This document shows, in pieces, positions 12,275-22,225 of a stretch of DNA of 64,000 nt. Each line of letters begins with the position of its first letter. The stretch's first letter is position 1. The stretch comes from Pseudarthrobacter sp. ATCC 49987 (GTDB lineage: Bacteria; Actinomycetota; Actinomycetes; Actinomycetales; Micrococcaceae): contig NZ_JAABNS010000001.1 in NCBI RefSeq assembly GCF_009928425.1, positions 3,100,001 through 3,164,000 on the forward strand. The letters run 5' to 3'. The notes beneath the pieces were generated by a model that was given only the letters and a program-made list of their open reading frames with translations, was not told the origin of the DNA and made no database searches. Made by a program: the position numbers and the translations under genes.

Positions 12275-12496
12275 ACACTAAACCCCCCGTACCCCCCGGA
12301 CACCGTTCCAGGAACCCCGCACTTCCAAAGAAGCACAAAAGGATCCGTACTGGGCGCCGCAGGAAAAACCAGCGGCCGCTATTTGTTGATATTCCACCCG
12401 TGAGCACCCGCCGCAGAACTAGCGTCTGCGCAACGGGCGTACTCCTGACAACACCACCACACAGACATAACGCCTGGCGAGGTTGTTGTAGGTGCT

Positions 12497-14027
<1,531 letters not shown>

Positions 14028-14175
14028 GTAAAACAGACACAACACGCGCCCCCGGGAAAACGGGATGCACGCGCTGCACAAAATTTGAAACCAGCTGTAA
14101 AAACCAGACCACACCACGGGGTGGCGGACCTGATCAATTCAACCAATTCAATACAATAAATTGGTATCAACAAAC

Positions 14176-14203
14176 TTGGCACACTATTGAGTTCTCAAAC
14201 AAC
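14176..14203 (-). promoter_or_regulatory. 16S leader: processing-stem arm and boxA-like element
   Basis: On minus, GTTGTTTGAGAAC (14203-14191) is followed by CAATAGTGTGCCAA (14189-14176). The first is the boxA-like antitermination element repeated in the spacer; the second pairs with 12261-12274. It lies about 150 nt upstream of mature 16S and 60 nt downstream of the promoter. Confidence 0.6.
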
Positions 14204-14260
14204 AGACACACCCGGCACCACCACAACCAAGGCCGTGGATCGCTCCGGAGCAACTTATCA

Positions 14261-14289
14261 AAGTTACCGGGCCGCTTCACCCTTGTCAA
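14261..14289 (-). promoter_or_regulatory. rrn operon promoter
   Basis: On minus, a perfect -35 TTGACA (14289-14284), a 17-bp spacer and -10 TAACTT (14266-14261). Transcription would start near 14254, about 225 nt before mature 16S. It is the strongest sigma-70-type promoter I see in the window. No second rrn promoter is convincing between here and the glgB terminator. Confidence 0.75.
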
Positions 14290-14430
14290 ATCGCCATCCC
14301 GACTCAGTCTCGCCGTGAGGCTTCTGGGTCTTGGTGGCGGATCAACTCCGGGGAGCAGCGCGGAAATAAACTCTACCACCAGTTTGCCCTGGTGACAAAG
14401 GGAGCCCCGAGCGGCCTCCCGCAGGATCGC

Positions 14431-14461
14431 AAAAAGCCCGGAATTACGCGGATTCCGGGCT
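14431..14461 (-). terminator. Terminator of the glgE-treS-glgB operon
   Basis: Stem AGCCCGGAAT/ATTCCGGGCT with a 7-nt loop; on minus it is followed by a T run (CTTTTTGC). It lies 47 bp after the glgB stop and separates that operon from the rrn promoter downstream. Confidence 0.8.
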
Positions 14462-14508
14462 CTTCGACGAGGCTTAGCCAGTCCGTTTCCGGGGCGGCAG
14501 TCCCGGCG

Positions 14509-17500
14509 TCAGTTCACTGGTTTGAAGAATGCGGCGCCCAACGGAGGCAGCGTGACGGTGAGGGTGGCCGGCTGGCCGTCGATGTCGACGTCGGCCGCCG
14601 TCAGGGTGCCGCCGTTCAGGACACCGGAACCGCCGTACGTGTCGGCGTCGGTGTTCAGCACTTCGCGCCACTGCCCCGGCGAAGGAACGCCGAGACGGAA
14701 GTCCGTGTGCGGGGCACCTGAGAAGTTGAAGGCGCAGACCAGGGGGTTGCCCGCGGCGTCCCGGCGGATGAAGGTCAGGACGTTGCGGTTTGAGTCGCCG
14801 CCGTTGATCCATTGGAAGCCGGCGGGGTCGTTGTCCTGTTCGTAAAGGGCCGCGGTGGAGCTGTACAGCTCGTTGAGGTCCTTGGTCAGGAGCTGGATCC
14901 CGCGGTGCGCCGGAATTTCCGCCAGCCACCAGTCGAGGCCGTGCTGTTCGGACCATTCCGCTTCCTGGCCGAATTCCGTGCCCATGAAGATCAGCTGCTT
15001 GCCAGGGTGCGCCCACTGGTAGCCGAGGAAGGCGCGCAGGTTGGCCAGCTGCTGCCAGCGGTCGCCCGGCATCTTGCGCAGCATCGACCCCTTGCCGTGC
15101 ACAACCTCGTCGTGGCTGATCGGCAGGAGGAAGTTCTCCGTGTAGGCGTAGACCATGGAGAAGGTGATGGTGCCGTGGTGCCACCGCCGGTTGAACGGAT
15201 CCTCGGCCATGTACTTGAGCGAGTCGTGCATCCAGCCCATGTTCCACTTGATGCCGAAGCCCAGGCCGCCCTGGCTCGTGGGCGCCGTGACGCCCGGGAA
15301 CGCGGTGGATTCCTCGGCGATCATGACCGCACCGGGGTGGGTCTTGTAGACCGTGGCGTTGACCTCTTGCAAGAACGAGATGGCCTCCAGGTTCTCCCGT
15401 CCGCCGAACCGGTTCGGCTGCCACTGACCCTCCTCGCGGGAGTAGTCGAGGTAAAGCATCGAGGCGACGGCGTCCACGCGCAGGCCGTCGATGTGGAATT
15501 CATCGAGCCAGTAGAGCGCATTCGCGACCAGGAAGTTACGGACTTCGCTGCGGCCGAAGTCGAAGATGAGCGTTCCCCAGTCGGGGTGTTCGCCCAGGTT
15601 CGGGTCGGCGTGCTCGTACAGGGCTTCGCCGTCGAACTTTGCCAGCGCCCACTCATCCTTCGGGAAGTGCGCCGGCACCCAGTCCAGGAGCACGCCGATG
15701 CCGGCCTGGTGAAGTTCATCCACAAGGTACCGGAATTCGTCGGGGTGGCCGAAGCGCGACGTCGGGGCGAAGTAGGAGGTGACCTGGTAGCCCCAGGATC
15801 CGCCGAAGGGGTGCTCTGCCACTGGCATGAATTCCACATGGGTGAAGCCAAGCCACTTGACGTAGTCGACCAGTTCCTTGGCCAGCTCCCGGTAGCTGAG
15901 CCCGACCCGCCAGGAGCCGAGGTGCACTTCGTAGACGCTCATCGGCGAGTTGTGCGGATCCCGTCCGGCCCGGGTTTCTATCCACTCCGCGTCCTTGAAG
16001 GCGTAGGCGGGCTCCACGACCCGCGACGCCGTCAGCGGCGGAACCTCCGTGCCAAAGGCCAGCGGATCCGCTTTCTCCACCCAATAGCCGTGCTTGGTCC
16101 GGATCTCAAACTTGTAGCACGCCCCTGCTACAACGCCGGGGATAAAGACTTCCCAGACGCCGGAGGAGCCGAGGGACCGCATCGAGTGCTGCCGGCCGTC
16201 CCAGCCGTTGAAGTCGCCCTTGACGCGGACTGCCTGGGCATTGGGCGCCCACACGGCGAAGGACACGCCGTCGACGTCGCCGAGGCCGGACTTGTAGTGC
16301 TGGACGTGCGCGCCGAGCACATCCCAGAGGCGCTCGTGGCGGCCCTCGCCGATCAGGTGCAGGTCGAGTTCGCCGATGGTGGGCAGGTAGCGGTAGGGGT
16401 CGTCGGCCGGCTCCGGTGCGTGGCCCTCGTAGGTCACTTCCAGCCGGTAGTCGGGCACATGGCCCGACTCCAGCGGCTCCAGCACGGCAACCCATACCCC
16501 GCCGGACTCGTGCGTCATCGGGAAGGTCCCGGCAGCGGTCACCACGGAGACGGCTTCGGCGAGGTGCTTGACCGTGCGGATGGTGACGTGGCCGTGGTCA
16601 TCGAGGTGGGCGCCCAGGACCGAGTGCGGCGCGTGGTGTTCGCCGGCGGCGACCCTCGCAAGAGTGTCCGCGTCCACCGGCAGTGGGCTTCCGGGACGAT
16701 CGATACGTGCTGAACCTGTCATTTTGATACCTTCCGCTGCGGCTTCGGCGGGGACGCCGGAGCCTGTACTGCCGAGGAGACGACGTGATGCGTGGACCGG
16801 AATGGAGAGCCAGTCCGGCCTGTTCCGTAGTTCGTAAATGACTTCATACAGGGCTTTGTCGAGCCACAGCGCCACAAAGAGGGGCGCATCGCGGTCAATG
16901 CTGCCGGGGATGACTTCCGCGTAGCCGGCCAGGAAGGCCTCGGCGCAGTCGTCCACCCAGGTTTCCGGGACGTCCGCGTCGGGGTGCTCGCGCTCGGCTG
17001 CGCCGGCGGCGTAGTCAAAGGACCTGAGCATTCCGACGACGTCGCGCAGCGGGACGTCCGGGAAATTGCGTTCGGAGATCGGCCGGAGCGGCTCCCCCTC
17101 GAAGTCGAGGATGGCCCAGCGCGGCGCCATGCCGGCTCCGCCGGGAACCTGGAGGATCTGGCCCAGGTGGAGATCGCCGTGGATCCGTTGCAGGGTCCCG
17201 GCGCTGCTGCCTTCGAGGCGTTCCAGGAGCCTGTCCAGCGCTTCACCGTAGGGTCCGACGGCGGCGCCGGCCTGCGCCCAGGACTGCCGCACGCGCTCGG
17301 CTACGCCGGGCGCGATGTCGCGTCCGGGAACGGATTCGGCGGCGACGCCGAGTGCCTCGGCCAGCCGGCGGTGCACGGTGGCGGTGGCGGCGCCGAGCGC
17401 GTGTGCCTCGGCGGTGAAATCCCGGCCGCCGCTCGCCGCGTCGACCGCCAGCCGCCAGGCGTCCAGGCCGCCGGCGAGGAACTCGTGCGCCACGGCCAGT

Positions 17501-18207
17501 TCGCCGAGCGCGGGGCCGGTGCCGTGCCCGGATGGCGGTTCCCACTCGCCGGTGACCCAGCCAAGGGTGGCCGGCACTTCGACGGTGTGTCCTGCGGTCA
17601 GGGCGGCACCGATTTCCACTTCCGGGTTCTGGCCTTCGGAGAGCACCCGGAAGAACTTCAGGATGGCGGCGGATTGGCCGTCGTCCACGATCACGGAACT
17701 GTTGGACTGCTCCCCGGAGAGGACTTTCACGACGCCGGTGGCCCGGGGCAGGCGGTGGCCGGACTCAACGAGGCGGCCGGTGGCGTTCCCGGTGGGGGTG
17801 GTGCCGCCGTGGCGCATCAGTTCCAGCCACGCCGAGATGAACGCCGGGTCGTGGACGCCGTCGTAGATCCAGAGACCGCCGGGGGCGCCGGCGGGCCCGG
17901 CGGCGGGCCCGGGTCCGGAAATCTGCCCGATCAGCGCTCCATCTGCCCCGGCCAGGGGGGAGCTGCGGATGCTGAGCGGGACCTGGACGACGTCGGTGCG
18001 GGAGCCATCCGGCGTCGGGTAGCTCACGGCCAGCAGCAGCACCTCGAGTCGGGCCGTGCCGGCCTCGCCGCCAGGAGCGCCGGCGAGGCGCAGTCCCCCG
18101 GCGGTCTCGAAGCTGAACGCCGCGCTCTTGACGGGGAACCAGCGCTGGCGCGGCAGCCAGTCGCCGAGCAGTCCGCTCAGGGCCGGGGTAAGGGTGGGTC
18201 GGGTCAT
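14509..18207 (-). CDS. glgB: Maltokinase / 1,4-alpha-glucan branching enzyme fusion
   Basis: A 1232-residue fusion. Residues about 1-495 are a maltokinase (Mak/Pep2) that phosphorylates maltose to maltose-1-phosphate: an N-terminal cap with WLPRQRWFPVK, catalytic loop IHGDLHLGQ near 341 and metal-binding LDFEGEP near 366. Residues about 510-1232 are a full GlgB: a CBM48-like domain (VWAPNAQAVRVKGDFNGWDG), a GH13 barrel with nucleophile region DGLRVDAVASMLY near 907, acid/base region AEESTAFPG near 963 and LPISHDEVVHGKGS after it, and a C-terminal beta domain. The ATG at 18207 is one base after the treS stop, so translation is coupled. The fusion joins M1P supply and branching, the steps either side of GlgE. 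Both active sites look intact. Confidence 0.93.
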   Translation of the reverse strand: MTRPTLTPALSGLLGDWLPRQRWFPVKSAAFSFETAGGLRLAGAPGGEAGTARLEVLLLAVSYPTPDGSRTDVVQVPLSIRSSPLAGADGALIGQISGPGPAAGPAGAPGGLWIYDGVHDPAFISAWLELMRHGGTTPTGNATGRLVESGHRLPRATGVVKVLSGEQSNSSVIVDDGQSAAILKFFRVLSEGQNPEVEIGAALTAGHTVEVPATLGWVTGEWEPPSGHGTGPALGELAVAHEFLAGGLDAWRLAVDAASGGRDFTAEAHALGAATATVHRRLAEALGVAAESVPGRDIAPGVAERVRQSWAQAGAAVGPYGEALDRLLERLEGSSAGTLQRIHGDLHLGQILQVPGGAGMAPRWAILDFEGEPLRPISERNFPDVPLRDVVGMLRSFDYAAGAAEREHPDADVPETWVDDCAEAFLAGYAEVIPGSIDRDAPLFVALWLDKALYEVIYELRNRPDWLSIPVHASRRLLGSTGSGVPAEAAAEGIKMTGSARIDRPGSPLPVDADTLARVAAGEHHAPHSVLGAHLDDHGHVTIRTVKHLAEAVSVVTAAGTFPMTHESGGVWVAVLEPLESGHVPDYRLEVTYEGHAPEPADDPYRYLPTIGELDLHLIGEGRHERLWDVLGAHVQHYKSGLGDVDGVSFAVWAPNAQAVRVKGDFNGWDGRQHSMRSLGSSGVWEVFIPGVVAGACYKFEIRTKHGYWVEKADPLAFGTEVPPLTASRVVEPAYAFKDAEWIETRAGRDPHNSPMSVYEVHLGSWRVGLSYRELAKELVDYVKWLGFTHVEFMPVAEHPFGGSWGYQVTSYFAPTSRFGHPDEFRYLVDELHQAGIGVLLDWVPAHFPKDEWALAKFDGEALYEHADPNLGEHPDWGTLIFDFGRSEVRNFLVANALYWLDEFHIDGLRVDAVASMLYLDYSREEGQWQPNRFGGRENLEAISFLQEVNATVYKTHPGAVMIAEESTAFPGVTAPTSQGGLGFGIKWNMGWMHDSLKYMAEDPFNRRWHHGTITFSMVYAYTENFLLPISHDEVVHGKGSMLRKMPGDRWQQLANLRAFLGYQWAHPGKQLIFMGTEFGQEAEWSEQHGLDWWLAEIPAHRGIQLLTKDLNELYSSTAALYEQDNDPAGFQWINGGDSNRNVLTFIRRDAAGNPLVCAFNFSGAPHTDFRLGVPSPGQWREVLNTDADTYGGSGVLNGGTLTAADVDIDGQPATLTVTLPPLGAAFFKPVN

Positions 18208-18208
18208 G

Positions 18209-20005
18209 TCAGCCTTCGATGGACAGGATGGGCATGGCCTGGGTGTAGGGCGATGACGGGTTGGAGGCAGCCGAGCGGATCCGCAGCCAGAAGAAGTCGT
18301 GGCTGCCCAGGGTCAGCGTCAGGGTTCCGTCCTCGGAAATCGCCGGGAACGCCTGGCCGCCGAACACGTCCCGGAGGCCGCGGCCGGCGAACCTCGGGAC
18401 CCGCAGGGTGGTGGCCACGGGATGCTGGGACAGGTTGAAGGCACACAGGATCGTTTCCCCGTCCTCCCCGGCAGAGTTGCCTTCCGGCAGCTCGCGCAGG
18501 TAGGCGAGAACGACGTCGTGGTCGGCTTCGACGTGCTCAAAGGCGCCCAGCCCGAAGGCGGGGTGGTTCTTCCGGACGCTGAGGATCTGGCGTGTCCAGC
18601 GCAGCAGCGAACCCGAGTGGGCCGCTTCGGCCTCGACGTTGGCCATGCTGTAGTTGTAGACCAGCGACTGGATCACCGGAAGGTACAGCTTGCCGGGGTC
18701 CGCGTTGGAGAACCCGGCGTTGCGGTCCGGGTTCCACTGCATGGGGGTACGGACGGCGTCGCGGTCCTCGAGCCAGATGTTGTCCCCCATGCCGATCTCG
18801 TCCCCGTAGTACAGGAACGGGCTGCCGGGCAGGGACAGCAGCAGGGCATTGATGAGCTCGATTTCGGAACGGGAGTTGTCCAGCAGCGGCGCCAGCCGGC
18901 GGCGGATGCCGATGTTGGCGCGCATGCGCGGGTCCGGCGCGTACCAGCCGAGCATCGCGGCACGCTCGTCGGCGGTGACCATTTCCAGTGTCAGCTCGTC
19001 GTGGTTCCGCAGGAAGGTGCCCCATTGGGCGCCTTCGGGGATGTTCGGGGTGTCCTTCATCGTCTCGATGATGGGGGCGGCCTTCTGGTCCCGCAGCGCG
19101 TAGTAGAGCCGCGGCATGATCGGGAAGTGGAACGCCATGTGGCATTCCGGTTCCTCTTCGGTGCCGAAGTACTCAACCACCTCGGCCGGCGGCTGGTTGG
19201 CCTCGGCGATGATGACGCGGCCCGGGTAGCTTTCGTCGACCATCTTGCGCAGCTTGCGGAGGAACTCGTGGGTCTGCGGCAGGTTCTCGCAGTTGGTGCC
19301 CTCCTCCTCGAAGAGGTACGGGATGGCGTCCGCGCGGAAGCCGTCAATGCCCTGGTCCAGCCAGAACCGGACGACGTCGAAGAGGGCGTCGATGACTTTG
19401 GGGTTCTCGAAGTTGAGGTCAGGCTGGTGGCTGAAGAATCGGTGCCAGAAGAACTGCCGCCGGATCGGGTCGAAGGTCCAGTTGGATTCCTCGGTGTCCA
19501 CGAAGATGATGCGGGCGTCTTCGTACTTCTCGTCCGTGTCGCTCCAGACATAGAAATCGCCGAACGGTCCGTCCGGATCCTTGCGGGATTCCTGGAACCA
19601 GGGGTGCTGGTCGGACGTGTGGTTCAGCGGAAGGTCAATAATCACGCGCACGCCGCGGGCGTGGGCCTCCGCGACGAGGCGTTTGAAATCGCTGATGGTG
19701 CCGAATTCGTCGAGCACGGAGTTGTAGTCCGAGATGTCGTAGCCGCCGTCGCGGAGCGGGGACTGGAAGAAGGGCGGGAGCCAGAGGCAGTCGACGCCGA
19801 GCCACTGCAGGTAATCCAGCTTTTCGATCAGGCCATGGAAGTCGCCCGAGCCGTCACCGTTTCCGTCGGCGAACCCGCGGACCAGCACTTCGTAGAAGAC
19901 CGCCTTGCGGTACCAGTGCGGATCATGCTGGAGGCCGGGCGCATTCAGTTCAAAGGACCCCTTCGGGCTGAAGTGCTGGTTGGGGTTGGTCGGGCTGAAA
20001 CTCAC
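18209..20005 (-). CDS. treS: Trehalose synthase / maltose alpha-D-glucosyltransferase (TreS)
   Basis: A GH13 enzyme (598 aa) that interconverts trehalose and maltose. Residues 30-70 (HWYRKAVFYEVLVRGFADGNG) are a TreS hallmark. Barrel motifs follow: DLPLNHTSDQHPWF, nucleophile region GIDGFRADAIPYLFEE near 222, acid/base region IIAEANQPP near 267 and transition-state Asp in LRNHDELTLEM near 335. There is no fused maltokinase domain, since that activity sits on GlgB just downstream. The start is GTG 20005; the sequence GTGA there overlaps the stop of the repaired glgE frame, a classic 4-nt coupled junction. It ends one base before the mak-glgB ATG. Confidence 0.94.
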   Translation of the reverse strand: MSFSPTNPNQHFSPKGSFELNAPGLQHDPHWYRKAVFYEVLVRGFADGNGDGSGDFHGLIEKLDYLQWLGVDCLWLPPFFQSPLRDGGYDISDYNSVLDEFGTISDFKRLVAEAHARGVRVIIDLPLNHTSDQHPWFQESRKDPDGPFGDFYVWSDTDEKYEDARIIFVDTEESNWTFDPIRRQFFWHRFFSHQPDLNFENPKVIDALFDVVRFWLDQGIDGFRADAIPYLFEEEGTNCENLPQTHEFLRKLRKMVDESYPGRVIIAEANQPPAEVVEYFGTEEEPECHMAFHFPIMPRLYYALRDQKAAPIIETMKDTPNIPEGAQWGTFLRNHDELTLEMVTADERAAMLGWYAPDPRMRANIGIRRRLAPLLDNSRSEIELINALLLSLPGSPFLYYGDEIGMGDNIWLEDRDAVRTPMQWNPDRNAGFSNADPGKLYLPVIQSLVYNYSMANVEAEAAHSGSLLRWTRQILSVRKNHPAFGLGAFEHVEADHDVVLAYLRELPEGNSAGEDGETILCAFNLSQHPVATTLRVPRFAGRGLRDVFGGQAFPAISEDGTLTLTLGSHDFFWLRIRSAASNPSSPYTQAMPILSIEG

Positions 20006-22082
20006 GCGTGCTGCCTCCGGATGCTAAGAATGTGCGCGGGTTCGACATGGGCGTCCAACCGAACGTAGTTGTACCCCCCCATTCCCAGCTTTCGCCGGTC
20101 ACCAGATCATCCACCATGAACCGGCCGTTGTGCGTGAGGTCGTCGGGGTCCAGCTCCAGCGCCGCCAAATCCAGCGTGACCGTGCTCTCGCGGATGCCGT
20201 GCGGATCCACGTTGACGACGACGATCAGGGTGTCCTTCGAGCCGTCGGGGAGGGTCTTGTGCTTCGAGTAGACGACAGTGGCGTTGTCCGTGCTCTGGTG
20301 CACAGTCAGGTTCTGCAGGTCCCCGAGGGCCGGGTGGGCGCGCCGGATCTCGTTGAGCCGGCTCAGGTACGGGGCCAGCGTCCGGCCGGAGCCGGCCGCC
20401 GTGTCCCAGTCACGGGCCTTGTACTCGAACTTCTCATTGTCGATGTACTCCTCGGCGCCGGGCCGGGCCACGTGCTCATAGAGTTCGAAGCCGGCATAGA
20501 CACCCCAGATGGGACTCGCGGTGGCAGCCAGCGCGGCCCGGATCTTGAACGCGGGCGGGCCGCCGTACTGCAGGAATTCGGTCAGGATGTCCGGGGTGTT
20601 GACGAAGAAGTTCGGCCGGAAGTAGGCCGTGGACTCGTGGCTGACTTCCTGGAAGTACTCTTCCAGCTCCTCCTTGGTGTTCCGCCAGGTGAAGTAGGTG
20701 TAGGACTGCTGGAAGCCGGCCCGGCCCAGCGCGTGCATCATGGCCGGGCGGGTGAAGGCCTCGGCGAGGAAAACGACGTCGGGGTGTTTCTTGTTGACCT
20801 TGGCGATCAGCCACTCCCAGAACCACACCGGCTTGGTGTGCGGGTTGTCGACGCGGAAGATCTTGACGCCGTGGCTCACCCAAAGGAATACAATCCGGAG
20901 GATCTCGTTGGACAGGCCCGCCGGATCGTTGTCGAAGTTCAGCGGGAAGATGTCCTGGTACTTCTTCGGCGGGTTCTCGGCATAGGCGATGCTGCCGTCA
21001 ACGCGCGTGGTGAACCACTCGGGGTGGCTTTCGACCCAGGGGTGGTCCGGGGCGGCCTGCAGTGCAAGGTCCAGGGCCACTTCCAGTCCCAGTTCCCCGG
21101 CCCGCGCCACGAAGGCATCGAAGTCCTCAAAGGTGCCCAGGTCCGGGTGGATGGCGTCGTGGCCGCCCTCCTTGGCCCCGATGGCCCAGGGGGAGCCGGG
21201 ATCGTGCGGTCCTGCCAGCAGGGTGTTGTTCGGGCCCTTGCGGTGCTGGATGCCGATCGGGTGGATCGGCGGCATGTAGATGATGTCGAAGCCCATGGCC
21301 GCGACGGCGTCGAGCCGCTTCGCGGCGGTGCGGAAGGTGCCGGAGGTCCACTCCCCGGTGTCGTGGTTGCGGACGGCGCCCTCGGACCGGGGGAAGAACT
21401 CGTACCAGGCGCCCCGGCCGGCGAGCTCGCGCTCCACCAGCAGCGGGTACTGCTCGGAGACGGTGACCTGTTCGCGGATCGGCTGGCGATCGATGACGGC
21501 GGCGACCTCCGGGCTGAAACCGGCGGCGAGGCGTTCCTCGGTGGTCTTGGACGTGTCATTGAGCCCGACGACGGCCATCCGGAAGGTCCGCCGGTCAGCC
21601 GACGGCCGGGAGGAGTCCTCGGACGCTTCGGCGAGCAGCGCGGCGCCCTCGGCCAGCATCAGCTCGACGTCGATTCCGGCTTCCACCTTGACCTCGGCGT
21701 TGTGGTGCCACGTGCCGTAGCGGTCATGCCAGGCCTCGATCATGAAGGACCAGGTGCCGGTGGCGGACGGGGTCAGGAGGCCCTCCCAGCGGTCGGTTCC
21801 CTGGCCGCGCGGGCCGCGGGGCGGGGCGAGACGGACGCGCTGGCGTTCCTTCCCGCGGGGGTCGAGCAGGACGGCGCTGACGCCGAGCTGGTCGTGACCT
21901 TCGCGGAAGGCGGTGGCACCCACCACCAGGGTTTCTCCCACAACGGCCTTGGCAGGGAATTTCCCGCCTTCCACCACAGGCTGTACGGCGGTGATTGGAA
22001 AACGGCCAAAGCGAAGGCCCTCCGTGATCAGGGCCTTCGGCTTTTGCTTGGACACGGCACTGGTTCGCGAGTTAGTCGTCAC
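19950..22082 (-). CDS. glgE: Alpha-1,4-glucan:maltose-1-phosphate maltosyltransferase (GlgE), C terminus frameshifted
   Basis: GlgE (GH13_3) extends alpha-glucan using maltose-1-phosphate. As read it has 710 residues. The N-terminal domain contains GRFPITAVQPVVEGGKFPAK; the barrel carries nucleophile region FRVDNPHTKPVWFWEWL near 411 and acid/base region VFLAEAFTRPAMMHALG near 439. The last approximately 27 residues after ESWEWGG are not family-like. Seven G (plus C run 20074-20080) precede this point; with eight, the frame reads YNYVRLDAHVEPAHILSIRR then QHA and stops at 20004-20002, overlapping the treS GTG. One base is thus missing, by mutation or a homopolymer sequencing error. The start is GTG 22082 with TAACGT 7 nt upstream, suggesting a leaderless mRNA. 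It is the first gene of the operon and is divergent from glgP. Confidence 0.92.
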   Translation of the reverse strand: MTTNSRTSAVSKQKPKALITEGLRFGRFPITAVQPVVEGGKFPAKAVVGETLVVGATAFREGHDQLGVSAVLLDPRGKERQRVRLAPPRGPRGQGTDRWEGLLTPSATGTWSFMIEAWHDRYGTWHHNAEVKVEAGIDVELMLAEGAALLAEASEDSSRPSADRRTFRMAVVGLNDTSKTTEERLAAGFSPEVAAVIDRQPIREQVTVSEQYPLLVERELAGRGAWYEFFPRSEGAVRNHDTGEWTSGTFRTAAKRLDAVAAMGFDIIYMPPIHPIGIQHRKGPNNTLLAGPHDPGSPWAIGAKEGGHDAIHPDLGTFEDFDAFVARAGELGLEVALDLALQAAPDHPWVESHPEWFTTRVDGSIAYAENPPKKYQDIFPLNFDNDPAGLSNEILRIVFLWVSHGVKIFRVDNPHTKPVWFWEWLIAKVNKKHPDVVFLAEAFTRPAMMHALGRAGFQQSYTYFTWRNTKEELEEYFQEVSHESTAYFRPNFFVNTPDILTEFLQYGGPPAFKIRAALAATASPIWGVYAGFELYEHVARPGAEEYIDNEKFEYKARDWDTAAGSGRTLAPYLSRLNEIRRAHPALGDLQNLTVHQSTDNATVVYSKHKTLPDGSKDTLIVVVNVDPHGIRESTVTLDLAALELDPDDLTHNGRFMVDDLVTGESWEWGGTTTFGWTPMSNPRTFLASGGSTREFQPDQPQPALQPEGVL

Positions 22083-22225
22083 AGCCTCGACGTTATCGAC
22101 AAATCGGCCAGATTGCTAAGGCTGCTCACTTTTTTCGGGGCGTTTTCGGGAACACTGACCGTCATTTATGCAAAAGAAACTCAAACCGGTTCCGAGCCTC
22201 CGACTTGTCAGTTAGTGTTTCGCAG

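Noticed and set aside
14812..16713. Long plus-strand open frame opposite glgB, and similar long frames opposite treS, glgE and glgX
   Set aside because: Same effect of high GC at third positions; no start signals, domains or plausible composition.
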